Source of the DNA: Vitis vinifera | Taxonomy: Eukaryota > Streptophyta > Magnoliopsida > Vitales > Vitaceae | Reading direction: 5' to 3' | NCBI RefSeq assembly: GCF_030704535.1 | Contig: NC_081822.1 | Span: forward strand, 5,643,501-5,707,500 | Length of the DNA: 64,000 nucleotides | Shown here: piece by piece, positions 21,701 through 32,917 of the stretch | Position numbering within the stretch: position 1 is the first letter of the stretch | Layout of the letters: every line of letters starts with the position of its first letter | Notes under the pieces: model-generated | What the model saw: only the letters and a program-made list of their open reading frames with translations | Database searches by the model: none | What the model was told of the DNA's origin: nothing | Position numbers and translations under genes: made by a program

Positions 21701-24310
21701 CGAGTTGGGTCAACTTTTTTGGCTTTCAGTCTCACTTAAATTCAGCATGGTTACGTCAGATGAAATTGAATAGCCCAAAATGGTTATGGTAAGAGATGCT
21801 CCCTCCTGAGAGTAGCTAGATTTCCATAGCCTTCATTAGTTTTGCTGGATCTATTTTTTTTCCTAATCAGTATGCGGCATACCGAAAGAATACCAGTGCC
21901 TCACCCTTCTACTTTGTGCAATAAATTTTTCATTAGCACAATTAAGGGATGCATCCTTGCTACAATTTGAAGAGAGATCATGCCATAAAACCACCAGTGT
22001 CCCATATACAACAAAAAGCAAGTTTACTTGGGAAACCTGAGATTGATTGCCCATATTTCTTTATTATTCCTCAACTTATTTTCTTTTCTTTTCTGTTAAT
22101 CTCTGTGTTAACTGGTTTCTGTCTTGAATCAAACCACTTGAACACCTAGAACACCCAAAGCACCTCAAATCCTATTTCCAATGAGGCAGCATCCTCCCCC
22201 CCACTCTTCCAAAAATAATGAACCAAAAAAGAGGAACAAAGAAAATCAAAGCCTTGCTGCATTCTCAAAAAGGCACTCTCCCAATAATCATCAGTAAAAA
22301 GGAGGGGAAAAGGAGAGGAAAAAAAAACACATACAGCCAAGAGAATCAAAGCCTCGATTGGCCCACCTTGCAAAAATAAATTCCCCACTTGATGCAAATA
22401 AGGTAAATAATAACATAAATCCAATATTGACAACAACAGTGCCAGAGTACATTAAATATCTTATGCTAACAACACATTGGATCTATTAGCTGTGGACAAT
22501 AAAGGAAACAACTCATTGAAATACCACTTCAAACTTTGGGAATCAAATTGAAATGGAACTGATTTAACAATTACTTTAACTGGGAGAGAAACAATCTAAT
22601 GATTTCACTAATTATAAATGAATATAGGACAACTTGCCTGTGAGATATCCTCTAATCCTAGCATAAAAAAACCATATTAATCAATTTAACGCATTTGTTG
22701 CAAGAATTATTAATAGTGCTTACAATTATTTCTCTACCAGAACACATAATGTCCTAGTTGCAATACCATGTTTATATTTAGTTCTCTGCCCTTAGGTCAT
22801 AGCAAAATGAAATTTTGTAGCTACTTAAAGAAAAGAATACTAATATGCAGTATTTCCATGGTTTGATGTTATGTTAATCTAGCTACTAGAAACCATATAA
22901 AAGTGGTGTTCTATGTGTGGATATGGTAAAGATTTTCTTTTAGTATTGCTTTACAATCCCTTCTAGCATAACCAGAAGTTCCATTCAAAATTTTCATCAA
23001 TATTTATTTTATCAGGCATCCACTTCAACAACAATATGATAATAAACATATATATTTTGTTAAAACCTCATTCCTGGCTTATACTGCAATGTTTCTGTCC
23101 TAACTACAAAACCCAAAGTACAATTAGATTCAACTAACACTTATTAGATAGGCATAACTGAATTCAATGTTCAACTAATAAATATTAACACTATGAATGC
23201 AAAGGGACAAGTGGTCCAAGGAAAGAGTAATCATAAAGAACACAACCCATACATTAAGAAAAAATAGCCAACCTTTGGACTTGGATCCTCGCGTTATTAG
23301 CTAGGCATAATTGTATTCAATGTTCAACTAATAAATATTAACTCTATGAATGCAAAGGGAGAAGTGATCCATGGAAAGAGTAATCATAAAGAACACAACC
23401 CATACAATAAGAAAAAATAGCCAACCTTTGGATTTGGATCCTCGCCCCTTCGATCTACCACACTTAGCACTAGGAAGATCCTACAGACATCCAAAGAATA
23501 GGAGAAGCTATTAACCCCAAGCATCTAGAACCGTTTTCTAGCTAAGGAATGCAAATTTACCACACTAATATCCTTATTACAAGTAGCATGAATGAAAGGG
23601 GAAGGGGGGGTGTGGTGGGGTGAGTTTACCTGCTCCAGAGCCTTCTGAAATATTTCTCTGTAACTACAATTATTCTGCTTGAGTATCTGAGATTTCAAAG
23701 ATATGATCTTAGACATGATAAGTTCTAAGGAGCTAGTGAAAAGAAAAAAATAGATGTGCATAAAATGAATTTTAACAGCATCATAGACTACATGAATGAG
23801 GTTATGTATTGGAACTTACATTCTCAAATTCAGAACGACATTTCATTGGATCCACATACAAGCTGCAAGAGACACAAGATTTCAAACTATACAAATGTAA
23901 AAGAGCCGTGAAAACAGAAAACAGTCAATCAAGGATAAAGCCACTCACTAGTTATAGGTTCCATACACACGAACAAGAACTTCATCCTCTGATCTATTAC
24001 CAGGTTTATTGCTTCTACTCACAGCATTCTCATTAACAACCTGTCAAATAGATTAGTCAATAAACAGAGAAACTGTTCCGTACAGCTAAGTTGGTGCCAA
24101 ATATAATCTGGTGGTATAAAAATATCATCCAATGACTAAACCATGCAGACATTGCAATTCAAATACCTGAGCTGGCCACCATGATAACCCACGGAGCCTG
24201 ACCCATATTAAATCCCCAGGCAAGACCTTTCCCCTCAATTGATCAGCTGCTTTCTCTTCCTCTTCCTTGACAACATGACTTTTACTACTTGCTAGACGTT
24301 TACCTTTCAT
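18719..24310 (-). CDS. PWWP-domain protein with lysine-rich repeats (model lacks one exon)
   Basis: Exons found on the complement: 24167-24310, 23949-24040, 23820-23862, 23630-23686, 23426-23480, 19794-19883, 18950-19627 and 18719-18862. The N terminus carries a PWWP module (GDLIWVRLRGLSWWPAQVV, then VLVRVYGTYNY and LYVDPMKC), a reader of methylated histone H3 and DNA in chromatin. The large exon encodes eight degenerate 25-residue Lys/Ser-rich repeats. The C terminus ends RRMRVMRSLGLTAPSGSPF, a tail I associate with plant PWWP proteins. Phases agree except between 23426 and 19883, where one base is left over, so an exon of 3n+2 bases must lie in 19.9-23.4 kb. A candidate is near 21535-21640. 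A 5' UTR exon probably ends at a GTAAGTACCC donor near 25147. Nuclear location is inferred. Confidence 0.8.
19002..19600 (-). repeat. coding minisatellite: eight ~25-aa Lys-rich repeats
   Basis: Within the large PWWP-gene exon, the unit S-K-T-x-K-Q-D-G-V-Q-K-K-L-x-x-N-S-P-S-x-x-x-E-A-K recurs eight times with drift and small length changes (22-27 aa). Best-preserved units have KTLKQDGAQKKLKLNSPS, KTPKQDVVQKKLEL and KTVKDAGLQKKLVPNSPS. It is probably disordered and strongly basic. Confidence 0.8.
20803..20959 (-). mobile_element. 5'-truncated LINE insertion with target-site duplication
   Basis: On the minus strand the sequence ends in an A run (T run at 20801-20811) after a tail resembling plant L1-type LINE 3' ends (TGTATACTACCTGAATACAT, TTTTGGGTGCATC). 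It is flanked by tagcactgatt (20792-20802) and tagcagtgatt (20960-20970), an 11-base direct repeat with one mismatch. It lies inside the long intron of the PWWP gene. Confidence 0.7.
23141..23446. repeat. 153-bp tandem duplication across an exon end and splice donor
   Basis: 23141-23293 and 23294-23446 are two adjacent copies with few mismatches: both run from ttattag through ggcataa-tg, attcaatgttcaactaataa, aagagtaatcataaagaaca and ccaacctttgga-ttgg to atcctcgc. The copy at 23294-23446 contains the last 21 bases of the fifth recognised PWWP-gene exon (23426-23480) and its donor. The other copy is an extra, downstream version of that exon end. Confidence 0.9.
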
Positions 24311-25600
24311 AATTAACTTTGTAGCTTGTTATCTATTTTGCAAGCAAGTGCATCAGAAAGAATTACAAGCACAACTCACCGTCCACATGTGAGAAATTTA
24401 AGTAACAAAAATAAGAATTTTGTACTGGTTTATACTGTTTTAAATTTGGGAAAAAAACAATAATATACAGTGATGCAATCATGCTAAAAGAGTCTTAAAG
24501 AAGCGTATTATTAAAATGCCGGAATAGACTTATAGACACTTAAAAACCCATCTTCCGTTATTTACAAAGCATAAATGACAACTCCCTTGCACTAAATATT
24601 TAACACCATCCCAAATGCAATCATAATTGTATAAAAGGAAATTAAATATCTAACTTACCATGAAACACCAAAATTTAATCCACGAATTTACGCAAAAACT
24701 TAGGTGGGGTATTTGTTTCAATAACTATGGCCACCTAAGGGAAACCCAATGGAAAATCATAAGAGGGTTCTCTCTTGAAGGCCTTGATCTTAAGCGCCAC
24801 CCCTAGCAAGAAAAGCCCTTCACCAAACCATGCCATAAAAATCCATTAGAGGCCATAGTCTATAAGGAAACCCATTGTTTGTGGGTATCATGGAGATATC
24901 TGTTGCACTTCAGTTGATTCTAAATGAAACCCATCAAACTATTTTCAAAATTCATTCACGTCAGTGTCCTTTTGTTGTTTCCATGGAAGGAGAAGGCAAG
25001 TAACAAAACTAGTGGCTAGTGCAGATTGTCGTATACTTTCCCAGACCCATATCACACCAACAATGCCACAATATTTTGAGATTTTCATGAGGCAATATAG
25101 CCCAACTGCTCATAAAGAGAAAGCCTAGGGAAGAAGGGTACTTACAGTAAGCTAGATTGGGGATGTAGAAAATATTTGCTTCGGACCCAAAGGGTGTATT
25201 GAAACTGGAGGGAAGAGAGAGTAAAGGGCCAGCCTTTTATGGGCTTCTGTCACTTCCTGATTTGACGCCGCCCCTTTCTTCCTTCGCCTTTCCCACCCCT
25301 CTTTCCTTTTTCGTTTTTTCGGGAAACTACTACTGTAGATCAAGGGAGTCCTCTTTCTGATTTTCACCCCTCAATGCCCTCAACCTTCCCTAATTTCTCC
25401 ACAATCGACCCTCAAGTTTTGGTTATTTCATTTTCCTTCGCCCCACAGAACGGCGTCGTTCCAAAACAAGCAGTAGAATGCTGAAGTCTGCTCGACTGTA
25501 GCAGAGAATTCCCGGACGCCGCATGTCCTGCGCCGTTTCGACTTCGAAGCGATCGAGATCTGAAACGGCGCGTTTTGGCAAAAAAAAAAAGTGCAAAAAA
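24311..25600. promoter_or_regulatory. PWWP-gene 5' leader intron and promoter region
   Basis: On the minus strand a strong donor GTAAGTACCC at about 25147 suggests a 5' UTR exon upstream of it and a leader intron reaching close to 24310. GC content rises at 25250-25580, as is common at plant transcription starts. Two GGCG(T/C)CGTT-like words lie near 25451 and 25565. No coding frame. Confidence 0.4.
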
Positions 25601-26289
25601 ACCCAACAATGGTGGATGATGGATCATCCATTAACAAAACAAAACCGCACATTATTCTATTGGATGATTAAAATAATAGAAACCTTGGATAAAACAAAAT
25701 ATTAGCATTTCGTTTTGTACAATACTCACATATAAAAAGCTCCGACCTTTGTGAATCTCTTTGGAACATTTTCCAAAACTATTCTTAACACTAGTTTTCA
25801 AAAATAATTATATAATATTTTGAGAATGTTTTCTATTTTTTTAAATTAATTTTGATATGTGATACTTTATATTTAATCGTTTTTTGTAATTAGTTTTTTT
25901 TAATATCTTAAAACACTTAAAATATGGTTTTTTTTAAAAAAAAAAAGAAACCTTATTTTTAAAATAATTCTCAATAATTAATAATAAAAGGTATTCTTTT
26001 TTAAAAAACTAATAGTCCTCATACAAAGTGGTTTTAGATTTTGACTAAAGACGACGATGAGTGGGTCTAAGACGATTTTTCATCTCAATTTTGTTTCGTT
26101 TATTTATATATATTCTCTTCCACACGAAAAACAATTTTAAACAGGATGGAGTGGGCTACCCATCCGCTTTACCCCGTTTAATCTTTTTAAAAATATATAT
26201 ATATAGTTTTTTATTTTTTATTTATAAAATGTTAAATTGTGTTAAAAATAATTAAAATGTATAAATTAATAAATATTGTAAATATCTAT
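25601..26289. other. AT-rich intergenic DNA, no gene recognised
   Basis: Long A and T runs, no coding frame of plausible composition. Confidence 0.5.
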
Positions 26290-27480
26290 TGTTAGCCCAA
26301 TGATTCTTTAATCAGGTTTTGATAATAACAAACCATGGTTGAGTTACTAATTGGCTTGATTTATAAAGAATCTCAGGTATTATTTTGAAATTTCATCAAA
26401 TGACCTAATGGATACAAAACATTTGGAAAACATTTAATCATATGAAACAATTATAAGATGAATGCATAGATGCACTTAAGTTTTACATTTCATTTCATGC
26501 ATCTTTGGGAAACTCGATTTATTATTTAAAGTTACAATTTTATTAAAACTCGAGTTTTATCAAACGTACCTTAGGCAAAACATTTCAAAATTGACATATT
26601 AGATTACCTAAATATTTTGCCTAAGTGTTAGAAAGGAAAAAAAAAAACATAAAAAGATTGGTTTTCGAGACCAAAAGGCTAAATTGATCGAGACACTGGC
26701 CAACCAGTTCAACCGACTAGGGAACCGATCGACCAGTTGCCCTTGTCCAATCGAGGTTCGGTCGAGGAGTGCTGAAAACACTCTCTCTCATCCAGTAGTC
26801 TTCCATTCCCAGTTGAGGTATCCTCACGACCTCCAGTCGAGGTCCGGTCAAAGTAGCAATAACTTGCCAAAACATTAAATGCCCCAACGGCTAGTGAACC
26901 GATTGACCCCCAACTCGATCGATTGAGATTGCTTTTTGTTTTTCTTGACTCCTGAGGTTATAAACTTATAAATTGAGAGTTTAACTTCATTTATGACATA
27001 AAGAACACTTGCATTCAATTATTTATCACTTGTTATTACCTTAAAAGCTCTCATTTCTTTATTGGTGCATTAAATCTTCACTCACATATTTTAGTGCACC
27101 ATTGTGAGTCATCCTAACTTTGATTTGTATTTGAATTATCATTGAACTAAATTGAGAGATTCATTATTGTAAAAATTGAGTGTTAAAACCTTTAAGTGAG
27201 TTGAATCTTGAAGAGATTGTGTAAGAGTCAATTGAAGTCGGAATCTAAGTGTAAAGAAGATTGGAAGTTTGGTTGAAGCTTCAAGTTAATGGAACCCTCA
27301 CTCGGTTAGGAAATTAAGGAGAGTGGACGTAGGTAAGGAAGTGTCGAACCACTATAAAATCTGAGTTTGTCTTCTCTAACTCTATCTCTTTATTTTTTGC
27401 TTCTATTATGCTAATTTGTTGTGTTGGAAAAATTTTTGAAAAACTCAATTCACCCCCCTCTGGGTGTTTTTCTCATTTAA
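26290..27480 (+). mobile_element. LTR-like repeat (solo LTR or non-autonomous retroelement)
   Basis: About 1.19 kb, matching 45961-47186 in the opposite orientation. Shared landmarks in order are: ttgttagc at the left end; ataacaaaccatg; a gatcga/aatcgg-rich block; gaagcttcaa; gagagtggacgtagg; gtgtcgaaccactataaaat; ctctatctcttt; and caattcacccccctct-gggtg near the right end. No protein is encoded. The layout (TATA-bearing central part, pyrimidine-rich end) resembles plant retroelement LTRs. Family and orientation are inferred. Confidence 0.55.
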
Positions 27481-28430
27481 GTTTAACCTTTATTTTCTCA
27501 TCTATAATTTTTTTTTTTTTATGGAAAACAATATTTTATATATGTCAAAATTTGAAAGAAAAAAAAACAATTATAATAAAATTTTATTTAACATAATATA
27601 TAGGAGGGAAATTTTGAAATCCATAAAATGTGAGAATGACATTAAAGTATAAGCAAGGTAGGAAAAGGTAGGGTTTAAAAAAATTTCTCCCAATTTACCC
27701 CTATTTTCGAAATGATTTTCTTAAACATGTTGACCACAATTGCTTTTTGGCTTAGATTTAACTCTAGACTTAATCAAAATAAATTGTGTAACACTTTCAG
27801 CTAAAAAAAAATTATTTTTTGTTTTTTGTTTTGGATTTATAAGAACTAAAAATATGGTATTTTCAAATACATCGGTTAGTTGTTTCTTGCTATTTTTATT
27901 TATTTTTCTTAAAGTTATTTTAAAAAATAATTATACAAATATATAAAATAATTAAAAATAAAACATTAGATATAAAATATATTTTTAAAATATTAAAAAC
28001 ATGTTAAAAGTATTATAAATTTTTATTGTACAATAATTGAAGAACAATTTTAAAAACCTATTTCTAAAAAACTATTTTTAAAAATTATCTTCAAAAACTA
28101 TTACTTGGCTTTCCTTTCTTTTTTTCTCTTTTGAACTCTTTGCAACCAATTTTTGGACTTGTCTTCACATTCTAACCATGAATGCAACATCTCAATCAAT
28201 TTATTTTCTCTTTTATTGGCTTGAAAACATGAATTTTTTGAAACAAATGATTAAAGACGAGGTTTCTACTGCAAAATCATCATTAAAAGAATGATTTTTA
28301 AGCATAGGACATATAAACCCCACAGGAGAAACAAGATGACATCCAATTATATTAGCATCATTTGATAAAGTAAGCCAACCAGCCCCATATCGCCTGGGTC
28401 AGCCCAACATGCGCCGGGGTGCACGGTTTC
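27481..28430. other. AT-rich intergenic DNA, no gene recognised
   Basis: Mostly A/T runs. The right end approaches the start of the small Cys-rich protein gene, whose leader exon probably lies near 28430-28511. Confidence 0.45.
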
Positions 28431-28975
28431 ACATCCAATTTCATCGCAGCGCATCGTCCTTCCTCAGATAAACCCCGCAGTTTAAACCCTCTTTCTCTCT
28501 CTAGAATATCAGGTGCGAAGTTCTCTTTTCATTGTTGCCCCAGATTTTTTCTTTTTTGGATATGGACTTATCAACAACATTGAACTTTTATATTTCAAAT
28601 CTAGGGCTCTTCCCTCAATCATTTTTACACTCTCGCTACTTTGCTCTTCTTTCGCCCTCCATTTGGTTGCGTAGAAAACGAAGAGAAAGAAACGAAACAC
28701 AGTTTTGGGGGACTTGTGTTTGTCTCTTGTTCTTTCAGTTTATAATTGTCGTTCTTTAATTGGGACATAAGTAAATAAAATTGAAATTTCAAAATTCTTA
28801 TTTCCTCTCTTTTCCATATTTTCTGAATCACCGAACAGAGGCTTATTGATTCCTGTAAAACCCTGAATTTACTCTGCATATCTATGTAGATGAATTGAAA
28901 CCTGTTTTAAAATTTTCATTCCTACTGACATCGTGTGATGGGGGGTTTCGTATAACGATTGTGCTTTCAGCAGTA

Positions 28976-29365
28976 ATGGTGGATATATGGTGGTCGCTAT
29001 TAGGGGCAGCCATACCGGCTGTAGTAGCTGGACAAGCCCTCAGGATGAAGAGAAGGCGGGCAGAAGAGCAGAGCTTGACGAGCTCAGGAGGGCGTGAGAA
29101 GAGGTCGGATGACAATTTTGTGTGCGAGAGAGTATGCACGTCCAAGAGGATGCTGAAGAAGGTTAGTGCACTTTCTAAAGACCCAACTCCTGATACTTGT
29201 GTTACAGTATGCGGGGTTTCTGAGATTGATGCCTGCACGGATGCTTGTGCAAGAACTGTTTGTGTTAACCAACACCAAGTGCCCAATTGGAATGATATTT
29301 GTCTTAGGAGGTGCCAAAGTGAGTGCCTTAAGCTCTCTAATTCCAATATTGCTGCTCCCTCATGA
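28976..29365 (+). CDS. small membrane-anchored Cys-rich protein with five Cx3C pairs
   Basis: 129 aa in one coding exon, starting MVDIWWSLLG at 28976, just after a splice acceptor (gtgctttcag). A likely leader donor (atatcag/gtgcga) lies at 28511. Residues 3-22 form one hydrophobic segment followed by RMKRRR, so a membrane anchor with a basic flank is likely. Ten cysteines follow: 50/54, 75/79, 87/91/96 and 109/113/117. Five pairs have Cx3C spacing (CERVC, CVTVC, CTDAC, CLRRC, CQSEC). The sequence looks like a conserved plant protein of unknown function; I do not recognise a named family. The Cx3C pattern recalls small proteins of the mitochondrial intermembrane space, but that is inference. 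Confidence 0.75.
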   Translation: MVDIWWSLLGAAIPAVVAGQALRMKRRRAEEQSLTSSGGREKRSDDNFVCERVCTSKRMLKKVSALSKDPTPDTCVTVCGVSEIDACTDACARTVCVNQHQVPNWNDICLRRCQSECLKLSNSNIAAPS

Positions 29366-31960
29366 ATTCCTTGAGTCTTTTCTATTTTTCCCTTGGATTT
29401 TGCTTAGGAAGAGTGAATTGATGATACACCCATATTGATACGTCTCAATTATTCATTGTTTTTGACATGCTGTTCTTGTAGTTTCTTTTGGAATATGGGT
29501 TTTGAGTTTTGTTCTACTGGTGTTGGAGTATTTTTTTTTTATTCCTAGAGAGCCATGGTCGAAGAGGTGCATGTGTTCTTGAATAAATTCAATTGCATCC
29601 TTGATGTTTGATATTGTTAGCCTCCACTATCTAACTGCAATTTCTGATTCTCTTGCCTCACTCTCTGACTCTTAAATCAATTACATAGAATGCCCAAATA
29701 TCTGCATTAATTTTCATTTTAATGTGGAAGTACCATTTGTTTCGTGAAGAAGTTTAGAAGCCCATGTCGGAGTTCAAAGAAAAGTATTCTCCTGAAGTTG
29801 TGTACCAAAACCTGCAAGCACTGAATGCCCTAAATGAACAGAGTGGGTACAGTTATGATCCAAAGGAAGAATGAATTCAGCCCACAATGTATTGGATGAT
29901 ATATGTCATTTATTAGGGGATTTAATCCAAATCATGTAAATCAGTATAAGCTGTAAAGGCTCATATTTGCACCCTTGCTAACATGTTGATCCTTCCAAAA
30001 ATTAAATGTCATCTATAACATGTTCCAAGGACAACTCCTGGTAGAAAGTACTATATGTCAAATTAGTATGGTTATGTGGATAGTTTGGTGTGGTGACATA
30101 GGTTGCAAGGCATCCTTTAGTATCAAGTTTGGGCCTTCTTTTTTTTTTTTTCTCAACAGAAGTAGCTTAGAAGGGAACTAATTGTGAGACAGAATCTGGA
30201 TTTCCTCAGTGAAATGATCATTTCCTTCAGGAGATACCTGTGAAACAGAGTTCAAAACAAGACATTTTGGCTGTCCTGTTGAGCCCCCCGTTTTTTTTTA
30301 TCAGTTTTCTGCTAGGTGTGATGTGGCTTTGGCTGTTTGGTTTGGGTCTGACCTCACTGCTAAGTGAGGTCCGTCGAAATAGAAAATGGGTCAGATGGGT
30401 CAGGAATATTTAGCCCCGCAATTCAAACTGCAGCTTTCTCCTGATGGGACCTTATGGTTAAATAGGAGCGGAAGAAGACAAGTCAAAAAAGTTTAATATC
30501 CTCATACTAAAGAAGATATCAACAAAAGTTTATTAGGATCATACTGTTCCATGTGATCTTAAAGGTTGATGATACATAAGTTTTTTTGTCTTGAAGGTGA
30601 GCAACAGGATATAGGCCTAAGCAGGATGGTTGATGCTGTAATTAGAACCCTGTATTTTTCTGGGGTTTTGTTTTCCAACATGGCTCCTGCTTGCATCAAA
30701 GCTCTAAGGCTGGGGATGCTAATATGAAGTTTCCTTTAGCTCAGTTGTGTCTCTGGTAGTTGGGGCGGAGTAATAGTGGTTTAGGCAATATTTGCAGAGA
30801 CAAAAATTGGCCGCACATGCTATATGTAGATGCTTAGTGGGACTGTGGGACACGGCAATAGTAGGCTGTGCTCACGTGACCATGTCAATCTTTGTTCCTG
30901 TCTTTATTTCATGGAAACTTCATTTGGGGCCAAATACCTGCCTGCTTGCCATGCGTTGATAATTCTATGTAATTCAATGGAAAATTCAAGCATTCCCCCA
31001 TATTGAAAGCCTAACATTATTCAATGGTTCATTTACCATTTTTTCCCCTGAAGACAACAAATCCAGCTCCCACTCAACAAATTGACGATGCACAATAATC
31101 ACCCCCTGCGGCAGAGGAGATTTTGCATGGCTGGTCAATGATCTACCATACAACTTTCTGAGCACCTGGTCTCTTCCAACTGTACCAAATTGAGTATCAC
31201 TGTACGACGAACATTACTAAACAAGGAAACCTAATCAAAAAAGAAAGAATCAATTTTTGAAAATGTTGATCACATCACAAAGTGATTGGCTGATTCCCCT
31301 AAGAAGAGAGGCTCTAGGGTGACGAGAATCAAACTTGAGAGCATATAAAGCTGAAAGTAGTGGCCTAAAGTTTCCTGGAATCATAGTGCCTCAACTCAGC
31401 TGTCCAATACCCAGACTGCAATTGAAGTTATTGACAAACTGACCATCAATTTCAAGCAAGAAACAGATCAAGCAGTAGCTGTGACTATGGTGTTGGACTC
31501 TGACTAAATTTATATGCAGAAAACAAAAAAAAAAAGTGGAAAGAAATCAGAGCATTAATAATTCGATTCAAACCAACTAACTTCAGTCTTCTAAATGATG
31601 ATAGACATTTTGAAAAGAATTATGGTGTATGTATTTATAACTCTCGACTCTCGAGCAAGAAATACAATCAAGAGGGGGGAAAAGGTGGGGAGTGTATTGC
31701 AGAAAACTAGAGGGAATGACATTACTGCAAAATATAATTTACAGGCAGTCCAAGAACAAAAGATTGAGAGCCAAAATCTACAAAACAAAACAACATTGAA
31801 TAGCAAGATTGGCTATATGCAGTTCCACTTCCACCCCCGATCCACGGTCAAGAAGAAGAGGGCAAGAGTGAAGAGAAAAGAGAGAAAAAAAAAAGTAAAA
31901 ACCTATCTCATCATCACCTTCCCTCATGCCCCTCCTCCAGTCCTCCGCAAAAACCATAAT
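29366..31960. other. 3' flanks of two convergent genes, no gene recognised
   Basis: Lies between the plus-strand Cys-rich gene and the minus-strand J-protein gene, so both 3' UTRs fall here. No supported coding frame. Confidence 0.5.
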
Positions 31961-32917
31961 TTAGACGTGGACTGCCTTCTTTGGAGGTCTTCCCCTCCTC
32001 TTCGGCTTCACCAATCCAGCTGATGCACTTCCGTCCGACACCTCTACGACCCCAACCCCACCAGCACTCCCGCCACCGCCCTCCGCCGCAACTCCACCTC
32101 CAAACATGGGTGGCATCCAATTTGGAAACCCTCCCGCACCCTTACCCTTTCCGCCCTCTGCCCCAGAAATTGCAAACCCTAGCGGAAAGAAACCCCAGCA
32201 GCAGTAATAGGCCTCCTTGCCCGGCACCAACGGCGGCAACGACGGTACCAATGCCGCGTGAAACGCCCTCTGGCAATTCTGACACCTCAAACAACAACCC
32301 TCGTAAACCCTAGGGTACTCATACAATATATAACAATATGGACAGGCTGTCCAAAAACTCGTTAGCCGCAACGGCCGTTGATCATCGGACGAGCCGGAGC
32401 TCGGCTCCTCCATTCCCTTAGGCTTCTTGCTGCCGTTGTTGTTTTTCCTGAGGCTCCGCCTCACCGGCAATCTGTCACCCTTCAACGCCGCGAGATCGAC
32501 TTTGGAGAAGAGGCTGAGCTCGTTGTCGTAAAGCGACTTCTTAGCGGGGTCGGAGAGGACCGCCCAGGCGTCCGCCACAAGCTTGAAGGCGTGATCGGCG
32601 AAGACGAACTTGTTCTTGTCCGGGTGCAGAAGGAGAGCGAGTCTCCTATACTGTTTCTTGATGAGATCAAGGTCATCGGATCGGCGGTCGGTCTGCAAGA
32701 TGGCGTACCAATCGTGGTGGTTGTTGATGCGCTTTTCAGAGGCGATGAGGACGTCAGCGACGGCCAAGATCTGATCGGTGCCGTCGAGGAGGGGCTCGGT
32801 CTCCTGGGCGAGAATTGCGAAGTCTTTAGAGCCATTGAAATCACGGGTATGCAAAAGCTTCTCGGCGACACCCAGTAGGCGTTCGGCCTCAGCCCTGTTG
32901 TTGCTTCCTTCCTCCAT
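31961..32917 (-). CDS. J-domain co-chaperone with zinc ribbon and AT-hook
   Basis: Intronless, 318 aa. The start MEEGSNNRAE is preceded by no in-frame extension of merit. The N-terminal helix block (residues 8-62: AERLLGVAEKLLHTRDFNGS and after) is the one typical of large plant nuclear DnaJ proteins. The J domain spans about 67-132 with HPD intact at 98-100, so it should stimulate Hsp70 ATPase. A zinc-ribbon-like region has CPYC (192-195) and C-L-R-C-Q-N-C (209-215). Gly-rich sequence (about 251-292) leads to KPKRRGRPPKK (304-314), an AT-hook that binds AT-rich DNA in the minor groove. The DUF3444 region found in many longer relatives is absent. Likely nuclear. Confidence 0.9.
   Translation of the reverse strand: MEEGSNNRAEAERLLGVAEKLLHTRDFNGSKDFAILAQETEPLLDGTDQILAVADVLIASEKRINNHHDWYAILQTDRRSDDLDLIKKQYRRLALLLHPDKNKFVFADHAFKLVADAWAVLSDPAKKSLYDNELSLFSKVDLAALKGDRLPVRRSLRKNNNGSKKPKGMEEPSSGSSDDQRPLRLTSFWTACPYCYILYEYPRVYEGCCLRCQNCQRAFHAALVPSLPPLVPGKEAYYCCWGFFPLGFAISGAEGGKGKGAGGFPNWMPPMFGGGVAAEGGGGSAGGVGVVEVSDGSASAGLVKPKRRGRPPKKAVHV

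Noticed and set aside
28882-29346. 154-aa minus-strand frame
   Set aside because: Antisense to the Cys-rich plus-strand gene, which has a splice acceptor at its start and ordered Cx3C motifs.
31595-32023. 142-aa plus-strand frame
   Set aside because: Low-complexity Lys-rich middle and no domain; it overlaps the 3' end of the J-protein gene on the other strand.
32378-32878. 166-aa plus-strand frame
   Set aside because: Antisense shadow of the J-domain gene, whose HPD motif, zinc ribbon and AT-hook lie on the minus strand.
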